Source: Bacteroidota bacterium (GTDB lineage Bacteria; Bacteroidota; Ignavibacteria; Ignavibacteriales; Melioribacteraceae). From it: DNA of 64,000 nt. Positions 36,825 through 46,269 of this stretch are shown here, one piece after another. Made by a program: the position numbers and the translations under genes. The notes under the pieces are model-generated. The model did not search any database. It was not told where the DNA came from and saw nothing but the letters and a program-made list of their open reading frames with translations. Where the stretch lies: contig JAHISP010000052.1 of assembly GCA_018818165.1 (NCBI GenBank), forward strand, positions 42,481-106,480, in the 5' to 3' direction. The stretch's first letter is position 1; every line of letters starts with the position of its first letter.

Positions 36825-38336
36825 TTAATTTATTAAAATTGGTTCTAATTTTTTAATTACACTATGTAATTTGTCTTTAACTCCCACAATATGAGAAAAC
36901 TCATTTAGAGCAAATTCCAACAATTCTGGAATTTTATCATATTTGTTTTCGTTTACATAAATTGAAATTAAATAAAAAACTTGCGAAGGATCCTTCACTT
37001 CTAACTTTAGCGAACGCTCAAATACTTGCGCAGCTTCACTTGAATATCCATTTTCATTAAGCATTAAGCCAAGTTTTGTTAAAAACTTTGAATTCGTTTC
37101 AAATTTATCGTTTAAAAAGAGTAAAGAATTAAGTTGCGATTGTATGCTTTCAATTCTTGAAATTAGCAAGAGATAAAGGTCCAAACTATCCACATCAATA
37201 ATTTGACTTAAATATACCAGCTCGTTTTCATTAAGTTCAATAAAATTATGAAGCTTTTCAATAAATTCCATTTCAAGTTTATCCGAGCTTCTCAGTTTAC
37301 TAAGTTCACTCAAAAAATAATTGAACATATACTCATTTTCACTTGAAACTGAAAGATAAAGACCGTGTTTCAAAATTTTTTCTTCAGGAACAATAACATC
37401 AATTGAGTTAGTAATATTTTCTTTGTTCTTAATTTTTCTGTTCTCAATTAAAGCAGTTTTACAAAATTGAATTGCTTTGCTTTTTTCATTAATTGAATTG
37501 TGAACTTGTGAAGCAACAAGATTTAAAAGTGGGTGATTTTTATCCAATTCTAATCCTACAGTTACATAATCCAAAGCTAAATTGATATTATTGTCGCGCA
37601 TTGAGTAATCTGCCAATGTTAAATATCCAATAGCTTTATACTCGTTTTTCAGTTTTGGGTCTTGAATAGCAATTTGATGATATTTAATTTCGTTAGGTCT
37701 ATCACCAATAACTTTATAGGTATTTGCAAGTTGAAATGCATAATAAGAAGAAGGATTTGAAAGATATTCCTCTAACAATGGAAGTAGATTTCTTTCTGCT
37801 TTCTTTTTTAATTCAACTTTTCCTACATTATATCCTAAGTGAATAATTTCAATTTTAGAACTAACTATTGAATAACCATTTTCCAATAAAGAAGCTTCAA
37901 TTTGTTCGTGAGCCTTGCCACTAAAATTTATATTTGCAGAATTGCTAAAAAGACGAATGTACTTCATAAATTTTGGAGTACCTGTAATTTCATCAATATT
38001 ATTTATTAAACAGTTAACACCAGTTAGAGCATTTTTTTGCAATAAATTACTAAGTTCTAATTTTGATCTTCTTTCTAATCTTTCATCTGCATCAAGGTAT
38101 AAAATCCAATCACCAGTAGACTGTTTTAATGCAAAATTTCGAGCTGCAGAAAAATCATTTATCCAATTAAAACGAAAAATCTTTGCACCAAATTCTTCTG
38201 CAATTTTAAGCGTTTTGTCCGTTGAACCAGTATCAACAATTACAATTTCATCAACAATGTCTTTAATCGATTCAAGACAATCTCTTAAATTTGCTTCTTC
38301 ATTTTTAACAATCATACTTAGAGTTAGCTTTGGCAT
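36825..38336 (-). CDS. GT2 glycosyltransferase with C-terminal TPR region
   Basis: A 503-residue cytoplasmic protein. The N-terminal 230 residues are a GT-A family 2 domain (LSMIVKNEEANLRDCLESI, IVIVDTGSTDKT, and the nucleotide-sugar binding DAD in WILYLDADERLE). The rest is a TPR/helical region. This SunS-like N-terminal pattern plus TPR is common among protein glycosyltransferases. Being directly upstream of flagellin 6 it may glycosylate flagellin; that is inference from context. Confidence 0.85.
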   Translation of the reverse strand: MPKLTLSMIVKNEEANLRDCLESIKDIVDEIVIVDTGSTDKTLKIAEEFGAKIFRFNWINDFSAARNFALKQSTGDWILYLDADERLERRSKLELSNLLQKNALTGVNCLINNIDEITGTPKFMKYIRLFSNSANINFSGKAHEQIEASLLENGYSIVSSKIEIIHLGYNVGKVELKKKAERNLLPLLEEYLSNPSSYYAFQLANTYKVIGDRPNEIKYHQIAIQDPKLKNEYKAIGYLTLADYSMRDNNINLALDYVTVGLELDKNHPLLNLVASQVHNSINEKSKAIQFCKTALIENRKIKNKENITNSIDVIVPEEKILKHGLYLSVSSENEYMFNYFLSELSKLRSSDKLEMEFIEKLHNFIELNENELVYLSQIIDVDSLDLYLLLISRIESIQSQLNSLLFLNDKFETNSKFLTKLGLMLNENGYSSEAAQVFERSLKLEVKDPSQVFYLISIYVNENKYDKIPELLEFALNEFSHIVGVKDKLHSVIKKLEPILIN

Positions 38337-38346
38337 TACTTTATCA

Positions 38347-38772
38347 CTAATTATAGATTAAATTATTGTGATTTTCTTGTAATCCTAAATCTCTATTTGC
38401 TTTTGCAAGACCTGAAACAGCAAAAAGATTGCCTGGATTGTTCTTTATTGCCCATTCAAACATGGTTTTAGCTTCTTCTTCTTTAAATTGCATGTGAAAT
38501 ACTTCACCTAAACCAGCACATGCTTGAGATGAATTAGGATTTACTTCCAATGCGCTTGCATACATTTCAGTAGCTCTATCAAGTGAATTTAATCCTAAGT
38601 AATTAAATCCTTTAAGATTTAGCAAGCTTACTAAAACAGCTTCTTTTTCCATTTCTGTTAAATTTTCGGTTCCAAGCACTTCGTTGATATTCTCGAGTAC
38701 TTCTAATGATTCAGTATATTTCTTGTTGTTGAACAACTCATAAGCTGAATCAACCAATTGATTTAAGTTCAT
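38347..38772 (-). CDS. Small TPR protein related to the C-terminus of the giant glycosyltransferase
   Basis: A 141-residue TPR protein. I start it at ATG 38772 (MNLNQLVDSAYELF), with AGGAG upstream. Its C-terminal half (NPNSSQACAGLGEVF ... EAKTMFEWAIKNN ... LGLQEN) is clearly homologous to the last 80 residues of the 2354-residue glycosyltransferase (NPNSSLACQGLGDVF ... ASKTMFEWAVQND ... LGLDEN). It starts the putative TPR-GT-flagellin 6 operon. Probably a protein-interaction partner; function not known. Confidence 0.85.
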   Translation of the reverse strand: MNLNQLVDSAYELFNNKKYTESLEVLENINEVLGTENLTEMEKEAVLVSLLNLKGFNYLGLNSLDRATEMYASALEVNPNSSQACAGLGEVFHMQFKEEEAKTMFEWAIKNNPGNLFAVSGLAKANRDLGLQENHNNLIYN

Positions 38773-38810
38773 TTTATAACTCCTTTTATTTATCGGTTTC
38801 TGTACCTTAG

Positions 38811-38825
38811 TCAACAGACGTGCCA
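38811..38825 (-). promoter_or_regulatory. Near-consensus sigma-54 promoter before the TPR-GT-flagellin genes
   Basis: On the minus strand TGGCACGTCTGTTGA: perfect -24 (TGGCACG, 38825-38819), correct spacing, -12 TTGA in place of TTGC. The predicted start is near 38799, about 27 bases before the TPR gene. The single mismatch falls in the important GC, so activity is uncertain. Confidence 0.55.
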
Positions 38826-38925
38826 AATGAAAAATCATTATTAAAAACTCAAAAATTGAACATTTTATTGATATTTAAAGATTAAACAATTTCCCAAATG
38901 GCTAATATTGCACAGTTGTTGAAAA

Positions 38926-39110
38926 GGGCAAAGGACTGGGATTATGGAAAATTGTAAGGATGGAAAAAACAGGGAATATTGGAATGATGGAAGGTTGGAA
39001 TAGTAGAATGTTGTGGAAATAAGCAGGGAATGGAGGAGTTTTGGAAAAATGGAAAGGTGAAAAAAATTGGGAATAATGGAAAATGGAAAATGGAATAGTA
39101 GAAAAAGTAG
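38926..39110. repeat. TGGAA-rich low-complexity intergenic DNA
   Basis: Within the 420-base gap upstream of the TPR gene, the plus strand carries about a dozen irregularly spaced TGGAA words (for example ATGGAAAATGGAAAATGGAA). It is strongly purine-biased on one strand and has no credible coding frame. Origin unknown; probably a degenerate repeat. Confidence 0.6.
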
Positions 39111-39192
39111 ATTTATAGAGTGTGACATTTTTTGTGTAAATGGCTGAATGCAAATAAATTTTGCAATTCAGCCAACACATTCAATCATTGTT

Positions 39193-42100
39193 TTAAGTCT
39201 TTTCATTAAGGGAAAAATCGTTTTCATCTAAGCCGAGTATTTTGTTAATATTAATCAATTTTTGAATTGCCAATTCATTTTTTTCGTCATTTTGAACCGC
39301 CCACTCAAACATAGTCTTGGATGCTTCATATTCCTCAATCAAGCTAAATACATCTCCCAAACCTTGACAAGCTAATGACGAATTTGGATTTTCGTTTAAC
39401 GCTGCTTCAAATGTTTCTTTTGCTTTTTCTAGATTATTTGTGGCAATGTAAAGATTACCAAGAATTACAATCAATTCATCTAAAAGTAAATTTTCATACC
39501 CTTTTCTATCCGAAGTCTTAAAGTTAGCAATTGCAATTGCGAGATTTTCAATTGCCATTTGATGTTCGTTTTCATCAATATTTATAAATGCGCGTTCAAT
39601 GTGCTGATTAAACAAATCAGAATTAATGGCAAATTTTATTTCTCTTTGCTTTGGCTTAATTCCTTTAATCCAAATTTCTTCGGGATCTGCACCCCATTTA
39701 TCCACAAATTTTTGTTTATTTATTTCAATCCGTTTTGCATATTCACTTTCACCATTTACCTTAAAACTTACCGAACCATAATGATGAATAAACACATCCG
39801 TTGCAATTACAGTTTTATATCCCGCCATTTGAGCTCGCAGACAGAAATCGTCATCCTCAAAATTTCCAGGCGAATAACGCTCGTCAAGTCCGCCAATTTT
39901 ATCAATTACCTCTTTTTTAACTAATGTACAAAGAAACGCAACTCGCGGAAATTGGAAAAACTGTCCTTTATTTTCATTTTTAACTTTTGCTGCGTACTTG
40001 TGCATATCTTCAATTGATTCATATCTAGCATTTTTATCTAATTGTCTTCCGCTAACAGAATTGCTAATCGGACCCACAATTCCAATTTCTGGATGCGCCT
40101 CCGCAATTTCGAGCATTCTTTCAAGCCATCCTTCGGTTACAATTGTGTCGTTGTTTATAAAAAGAATGTAATCGCCAATTGAGTTATTTATTCCAACATT
40201 ATTGCCGCCAGGAAATCCCAAATTCTCTTTATTTAATACCAACTTAACATTGTTCTCAGAAGAAAACACTTTTAAAAACTCTATTGTTTCCTTATCGGAG
40301 GCATTATCTATAATAACAATTTCATGGTTATGTTTTGTATACTTTCTAATGCTATTTAAACACTCTTCGATGTATTTTTTATTATTATAAGAAAGTAAAA
40401 CTATTGAAATTCGCTGTTCTTTCTGAGATTTGACTTTCTCATTTTGAGTTCTATCAACAGCCTTTCTTTCACTATTTTCATGTTTTTGTTTTTCAGCAAT
40501 AATTTCTTTTGATGAATATGAAAGTTCTGTTTCAATTGTCTTATTATTTCCAATTAGTTTTGTGTTGATAGAGGTATTTGGTCTATCCAAGCTGACTCTA
40601 ATTGATTTATCTTTAACTTTTTTTTCTATCCATCCATTTGCATAATCTATAACACTTTTCGAAGATGATGTTAAACCTAAAATTGATTTGTTGTTTGAAA
40701 TTACAATATTTATTATTTGAGTAACTTCTTTAATGTTATCAATTTTTTCTAAGTCTACGAAATTAAAAATTTTATTAAAATCATATCTTTTTAGAAATTC
40801 TTCAATGGCATTTTTAAGTTCTTTTATTAATTCAAGTGAGTATTTTTCTCTTTGCGACAAAATTGGTAAAAATCCTGCACAACCACCAACACGAATAAAT
40901 TCGGATTGGAATTTTGTATGAACTTTTAATAAGTGATAATATTCTGCTGCCAAATCAAAATTTTCATCAAAGTAGCCAATTTCATCAAATACCGAATGAT
41001 GAGTTATCATTGCACTTGTAAAAATGTAATTATAATTAAATAGTCCAAATATTTGATAACTTTTGTTCGGAATATTACGGATACAATCAGGATCCGCTAA
41101 TTTCGGTTCACTATTACTTTGGAACAAATAATATTCTGAATACAGAATTTTTTTATCAGGAACTTGTTCAATAGAATTTACCAAATTAACTAATCTATCA
41201 TCTGCGTAAAATACTCCCGAAGGCATTGTAATTATCCACTCACCATTGCTCTGCTTCAAACCAGCATTTAGCATCACCGAATATTTTGATGGTGGCAGCT
41301 GTAAATATTTAATTCTTGTGTCATTTGTTGAAAAACTTCTAATTGTGGATAAAACTTTAGAATTCTTCCCAGAATAGACAATAACAGCTTCCCACTTACC
41401 ATATTTTTGAGAAAGGAGTGAGTTTAATGTTTTTGTAATTTCATTTTCATGTTCATTAATTGTTACAATAATTGAAAATACTGGATGAAGTAAATTGCTA
41501 CTTTCAACTATTTTCTCTTTAATTGTTCCACGCTGAATTTCTTCCTTAATTGATTTTACAACGTTATCATTAAATTTACAAATCAATATTTTTTCAAACT
41601 CAGTTACAAAAGCTTGAAATTGATTAGAAATCGAATATTTGTCAGCTGTTTTTAATCCTTCTACTATTATCTTTTCTCGCAATTCACTATTTAAGTATAG
41701 TTCTTCAATGGCATTTGATAATTTATCAACTTTTGAAGGCTGATATAACAAACAATTAACTTTATTGTCAACAATTCCATCCAACCCTTTATTATCAGCC
41801 TGAACAACTGGAACACCACAAGCCATAGCCTCTAAACTTGGGAGCCCAAATCCTTCATACCACGACCCGTTGACGTAAATATCGGTTTGATGGTAAATAT
41901 CCCTAACTTCGGTTGGTTGCAATCCCCATAATAAAGTAACATTAATATTATGATGAAATGTGCTTATAAACTTATTTATTTGAGGTTTGTGACCACTTAA
42001 GATAATCAGTCTAATTTTCAATTCAACATGACGTTCTGCTAGCAATTTTACTGCGTCAACAACATCGCTCACTCCTTTTAGCATTCTGTCAGGACTTCCA

Positions 42101-45100
42101 ATTGTGGTAATTGTTAGCTCGTCATTTGATATCATTTTTTTCCATTTTGGTTTAAAAATGGATAAATCAATTCCATTTTCAATTAAAAATGATTTTTGCT
42201 TATAATTCTGCAACAAATATTTATCTATATGTTGCGAAATTGAAATTCTGCCAACGGGTAATGAGTGCAAAATTTCAAAAATTCCTTTGGGTTTCATTAT
42301 TGATTCAAAATCAAAACCATGATAATGGAAGTCTTCAATAACTTGGGCAAGGTGGAAAATTCGTTTCTGTCCAGAGTTAAAACGCAGGAGTTTTTGTAAT
42401 TCTATAACTGAAAACGCAACAATATTTGGTTCTCTAATTGAGTTATATCTTTCCACATCTTTAATAATAGTATGAAATTCCGCATTAAGTTCTATCCAAC
42501 TTGGTGGCAAACTATTAGAATATACTGCTACATTAACTCCTAATTTTGCTAACCAATTAACAAAACGAAAAGCAATTATTGAACCACCACTAATGACAGA
42601 TGCATTAGGAATAGAGAAAGCAATGCTTAAATTTTTGTTCTCAATTAAAGTGTTTTTTAAGTAATTGTCTGTGGCACTATCAAAATTATAAGAATTTTTG
42701 AAGAAATTGAAAATATCTTTTGCAAGAAGATAATATTTTTTTTGAGTGCTAATATTGGTTACAATAATAGATTCAAATTTTTCGGCATAATCAATATTTC
42801 CTCCAACCTTAAATTCATTTCCTAATGAATCTAAACAAATTGCACTAAACACAAATTTACCATTTAACATTGGAATCACTTCACAATCTTTAAGTTCTGT
42901 TCGTGGAAGATCAATTTTTAGCTCGTTCTCAATAAATTTTCTGGGTGTTGGAATTATCTGATTCTTTTGTCCATGTTTTTCTGTTAAACTAATTAACTTA
43001 GATTTAACTATTTCCGAAGATTGATTTAGTTCGCCAGCTATGATAATTGCATAAAATGCTTTATCATAATCTTTAACCTTTTCCGCCCAAAGAGATATTT
43101 GAAAAGCCATAAACCAACTGAAAAATACATTGTTTACCTCATAGATTTTCCAGCTTACATTTAAAGCTTCTTCAATTTTATTTTCTTCTGCAAGTGCTAA
43201 GGCATACCAATAATTTAGAATAACAGATGTTGGATGTAAGTTGCAAATAGCTTCTAATCTCTTTTTATCTTTGGTTGGCATTGCTTTAATTTTATCTTCC
43301 GATTCTGCAATTCTATCTATATTCATTTCTCCATTTATTGCAAATTGAAGGTTTAATTTTAGAAAATCTGCAATTTGTGGAAATGCCAAATCGCAAAACA
43401 AATTGATTGCTTCTAATTCTGTTTCTGGAATGAGTTTTAAATCAATAAAAGGAGTTACAATTTCTCTATGAGGATTATCAAACTGAGAAAGATATCTAAA
43501 AACACTATGCGCCAACCTATATGGAGTGTCAACAATTTTATTAACATCATGAAACGCTAATTCTTGTGCAAAAAGTGGAGTATAAGCGTTTACTAATAGG
43601 TTCAATCCATAATTGAATAGTTCTTCGCTGAACAAATCCGAAGACCTAGAAATTTGGCTAAATTCTCTATTTTGCACAGAATAATTATATATGATATTCT
43701 TGAATTTTCGTTCTTTTTTTAACTCTTCAATACATTTTTCAATGTAAAAGTCTATTTTATACGTAATTGTTCTATTATTAATTAATTGAATAAGAATATT
43801 TCTTAACAAGATATTTTGTAAAGAAGGTTGAAATGCCTTTATTCCTTCAACAAACCAATTCCAATATTTTTCTTGAAGTAGTGGGTGATTTATATTTGCT
43901 TCAGTATGTAACATTCTTCCAACAAAATGCTCAATAAATCGTTCAATTCCTTGTTTGGAGCCAAAATCGATATATCTATACATTTCTGTTAAATTGTAGT
44001 TGTCCAAGTAAAAATTCATCATCCAAGCAGCATCATATCTACAGTGAATCATATTAGAAGTTGAAGATTGTGCCTTATGAACTCGTCTGATAGTTAACTT
44101 TTGCGGAACAATATGAAATTTATAACCGTATGAAGCCAGCCTCACCCATAATTCCATATCTTGAGAATGAATAATAGATGGATTAAAACCATTTACCTCC
44201 TTCATAACATTCATTCTAATCATTATAGTACAACCATCAATAAAATCAAATTTCATTGCTTCGGGAAACTCACACCCTGGAATGAGCGGATTTTGAAATG
44301 GTTGAACGTCAATTGTATTAGTTTCATGTTGCAAAATGTCGAAACTTCCATAGACTAAAGCATATGAATCGTCTAAATCCTTAAAAGCATTTACTTGCAA
44401 TTCCAATTTCTGGGGATAAAAAAGGTCATCCGAACTTAGCCAACAGAAAAATTCACCTTTTGATTTTTCAAGACCTGCATTTAACGCAGAAGTTATTCCT
44501 CCATTCTCTTTTGAAAAAGGTCTAATTCTTGAATCTTTCTTGGCATAACTCTCCATCACTTCTTTAGTGTGGTCTTTTGAACCATCGTTGATTATAACAG
44601 CTTCCCAATTATTGTAAGTTTGAGCAAATAAACTATCCAAAGCTTCTTTTAAATATTCAGCCTGATTATATGATGGAATAACAACTGAAATTAATGGAGA
44701 ATAATCTTTATTGATAGAAATATCCTTTGAACTATTTTCTACATCAACTACGTTTTTGCTTAATTTTGCTTTGATTTTGTTAGTTTTATCAGCATTGAAC
44801 TTAATATTTAAAATATTTTCAAATACTTCATAAAACATATTAAATTGATGATAAGTAGTATGAAGCATTGCTTTTTTATATCCATTTATGCTTAGTTTTT
44901 TAGCAAGGTCTTTATCATCTACTATTTTTTCAATTGAATCTGCCATTGAAGAAGAATCATTTACTGGTACAATTAAACAATCTTTTTCATTTTCGAGTAT
45001 AAAATCGAGACCTAAATTATCCGCTTGAATTACTGGCGTACCACACAACATTGCTTCAAGTGATGGCAAGCCAAATCCTTCATATAATGATGGATTAACA

Positions 45101-46257
45101 GCAATATCGGCATTATTATATTCCTCTCTCATTTTTGTTTGATTCAATCCAGAAAGATGGATTATTTTTAGATTGGCTGGCAATTCACCAAAATCAATAT
45201 TTCTCTTGGAACCACTTACAATTCTCCATTCAAAAGCGATATCATTCCTTTTTTTTGCCAAATTAATGAGTGCTTCAGCTAAAACTTTTGTGCCTTTAAC
45301 AAAATGATTTGGGTCGCCCACACTAACTAATTTTACATTTTTTTTGTTAATGTTTTTTTCCTTTGTTGGATAAAATACTTCTGGGTCCAATCCATTTGAA
45401 ATCAAAAAACTGTCTATATTATTCAACCGTTTATAATAATCTTTCAAATGTGGCGATATTGTAATTACTCCAATTGGCAAACTTTCCAATAACTGAATTG
45501 GCGGTTTACTACCAATCATTGAAGCATAATCCTGCCCATAATGAAATGGTTCATATATTTGTCTAATATGATAAACCTTTTTTCCAATAGGATTTGTTTT
45601 TAACATACCTTCAATATGCCACATTGAGTATAGAACTACAATTTCTTCTTCAATTGCAGCAAACATTTCATCATATGTTTTAAAACAGCGAAATTCGGCA
45701 TAAACTTTTTTCCACGAAGGAGGTGAGCCACATGAATAAACCGTTACTTCAACTCCTAATTCCGCTAACCAATTAATTAATCTAAAAAGGATTATATTTC
45801 CACCACCAAGTATATTTGGGTCGTGACAAGTAAAAGCTATTTTATTTGTTAATTTCTTTGAATTTCTAAATTTTTCGACTTCATTATCAAAATCATAATC
45901 TTTTAACATCATCTTTTTTAAAGCTTCTATATCCACTTCAAAAAAATCAATATCCTTATCAGATAAGATGTTTTTGGCAATATTTTCATCAATTTTATCT
46001 GTGTATGAGTTCTTTCTCCTAATAATTTTAGAACCAACAGAGTTTGCGGATATACCACCATCCTCAAATTGGCGAGGATCAGCAAAAATTAATTTATCCA
46101 GCGGCTCACTTATATGCAATCTCATTGTTGCTGTTAAATTATTTCCTTTCTCATCAATACATTTTAAGACAGGATTAAAATGCTCGAAATCACTTAAATT
46201 GTGTAATTCACCTAAGTTGAGGGAAAAGTTCACTAATTCAATCTTCTTGATCTTCAT
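39193..46257 (-). CDS. Giant multi-module glycosyltransferase (GT4-GT2-GT4-GT2-GT2-TPR)
   Basis: A single 2354-residue frame. Modules in order: N-terminal small domain (1-130); GT4 (about 139-490, E-x7-E region YEGFGLPSLEAM near 392); GT2 (about 520-760, SSDD as metal site); a helical region (760-1140); a second copy of the N-terminal/GT4 unit (about 1140-1560, YEGFGLPSLEAM near 1469); a second GT2 (about 1590-1810) whose metal site is replaced (TMPSGVF), so probably inactive; a third GT2 of rhamnosyltransferase type (about 1947-2200, FINND); and a C-terminal TPR (about 2260-2354). No membrane helices are visible, so it is probably cytoplasmic. It follows the methyltransferase by 12 bases. 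It could build a whole oligosaccharide on a protein or lipid carrier. Confidence 0.9.
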   Translation of the reverse strand: MKIKKIELVNFSLNLGELHNLSDFEHFNPVLKCIDEKGNNLTATMRLHISEPLDKLIFADPRQFEDGGISANSVGSKIIRRKNSYTDKIDENIAKNILSDKDIDFFEVDIEALKKMMLKDYDFDNEVEKFRNSKKLTNKIAFTCHDPNILGGGNIILFRLINWLAELGVEVTVYSCGSPPSWKKVYAEFRCFKTYDEMFAAIEEEIVVLYSMWHIEGMLKTNPIGKKVYHIRQIYEPFHYGQDYASMIGSKPPIQLLESLPIGVITISPHLKDYYKRLNNIDSFLISNGLDPEVFYPTKEKNINKKNVKLVSVGDPNHFVKGTKVLAEALINLAKKRNDIAFEWRIVSGSKRNIDFGELPANLKIIHLSGLNQTKMREEYNNADIAVNPSLYEGFGLPSLEAMLCGTPVIQADNLGLDFILENEKDCLIVPVNDSSSMADSIEKIVDDKDLAKKLSINGYKKAMLHTTYHQFNMFYEVFENILNIKFNADKTNKIKAKLSKNVVDVENSSKDISINKDYSPLISVVIPSYNQAEYLKEALDSLFAQTYNNWEAVIINDGSKDHTKEVMESYAKKDSRIRPFSKENGGITSALNAGLEKSKGEFFCWLSSDDLFYPQKLELQVNAFKDLDDSYALVYGSFDILQHETNTIDVQPFQNPLIPGCEFPEAMKFDFIDGCTIMIRMNVMKEVNGFNPSIIHSQDMELWVRLASYGYKFHIVPQKLTIRRVHKAQSSTSNMIHCRYDAAWMMNFYLDNYNLTEMYRYIDFGSKQGIERFIEHFVGRMLHTEANINHPLLQEKYWNWFVEGIKAFQPSLQNILLRNILIQLINNRTITYKIDFYIEKCIEELKKERKFKNIIYNYSVQNREFSQISRSSDLFSEELFNYGLNLLVNAYTPLFAQELAFHDVNKIVDTPYRLAHSVFRYLSQFDNPHREIVTPFIDLKLIPETELEAINLFCDLAFPQIADFLKLNLQFAINGEMNIDRIAESEDKIKAMPTKDKKRLEAICNLHPTSVILNYWYALALAEENKIEEALNVSWKIYEVNNVFFSWFMAFQISLWAEKVKDYDKAFYAIIIAGELNQSSEIVKSKLISLTEKHGQKNQIIPTPRKFIENELKIDLPRTELKDCEVIPMLNGKFVFSAICLDSLGNEFKVGGNIDYAEKFESIIVTNISTQKKYYLLAKDIFNFFKNSYNFDSATDNYLKNTLIENKNLSIAFSIPNASVISGGSIIAFRFVNWLAKLGVNVAVYSNSLPPSWIELNAEFHTIIKDVERYNSIREPNIVAFSVIELQKLLRFNSGQKRIFHLAQVIEDFHYHGFDFESIMKPKGIFEILHSLPVGRISISQHIDKYLLQNYKQKSFLIENGIDLSIFKPKWKKMISNDELTITTIGSPDRMLKGVSDVVDAVKLLAERHVELKIRLIILSGHKPQINKFISTFHHNINVTLLWGLQPTEVRDIYHQTDIYVNGSWYEGFGLPSLEAMACGVPVVQADNKGLDGIVDNKVNCLLYQPSKVDKLSNAIEELYLNSELREKIIVEGLKTADKYSISNQFQAFVTEFEKILICKFNDNVVKSIKEEIQRGTIKEKIVESSNLLHPVFSIIVTINEHENEITKTLNSLLSQKYGKWEAVIVYSGKNSKVLSTIRSFSTNDTRIKYLQLPPSKYSVMLNAGLKQSNGEWIITMPSGVFYADDRLVNLVNSIEQVPDKKILYSEYYLFQSNSEPKLADPDCIRNIPNKSYQIFGLFNYNYIFTSAMITHHSVFDEIGYFDENFDLAAEYYHLLKVHTKFQSEFIRVGGCAGFLPILSQREKYSLELIKELKNAIEEFLKRYDFNKIFNFVDLEKIDNIKEVTQIINIVISNNKSILGLTSSSKSVIDYANGWIEKKVKDKSIRVSLDRPNTSINTKLIGNNKTIETELSYSSKEIIAEKQKHENSERKAVDRTQNEKVKSQKEQRISIVLLSYNNKKYIEECLNSIRKYTKHNHEIVIIDNASDKETIEFLKVFSSENNVKLVLNKENLGFPGGNNVGINNSIGDYILFINNDTIVTEGWLERMLEIAEAHPEIGIVGPISNSVSGRQLDKNARYESIEDMHKYAAKVKNENKGQFFQFPRVAFLCTLVKKEVIDKIGGLDERYSPGNFEDDDFCLRAQMAGYKTVIATDVFIHHYGSVSFKVNGESEYAKRIEINKQKFVDKWGADPEEIWIKGIKPKQREIKFAINSDLFNQHIERAFINIDENEHQMAIENLAIAIANFKTSDRKGYENLLLDELIVILGNLYIATNNLEKAKETFEAALNENPNSSLACQGLGDVFSLIEEYEASKTMFEWAVQNDEKNELAIQKLININKILGLDENDFSLNEKT

Positions 46258-46269
46258 AATTATTTACAC

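Noticed and set aside
38865..39180. Two overlapping Phe/Ser/Pro-rich frames upstream of the TPR gene
   Set aside because: They are translations of the TGGAA-rich low-complexity stretch; no start context or homology.
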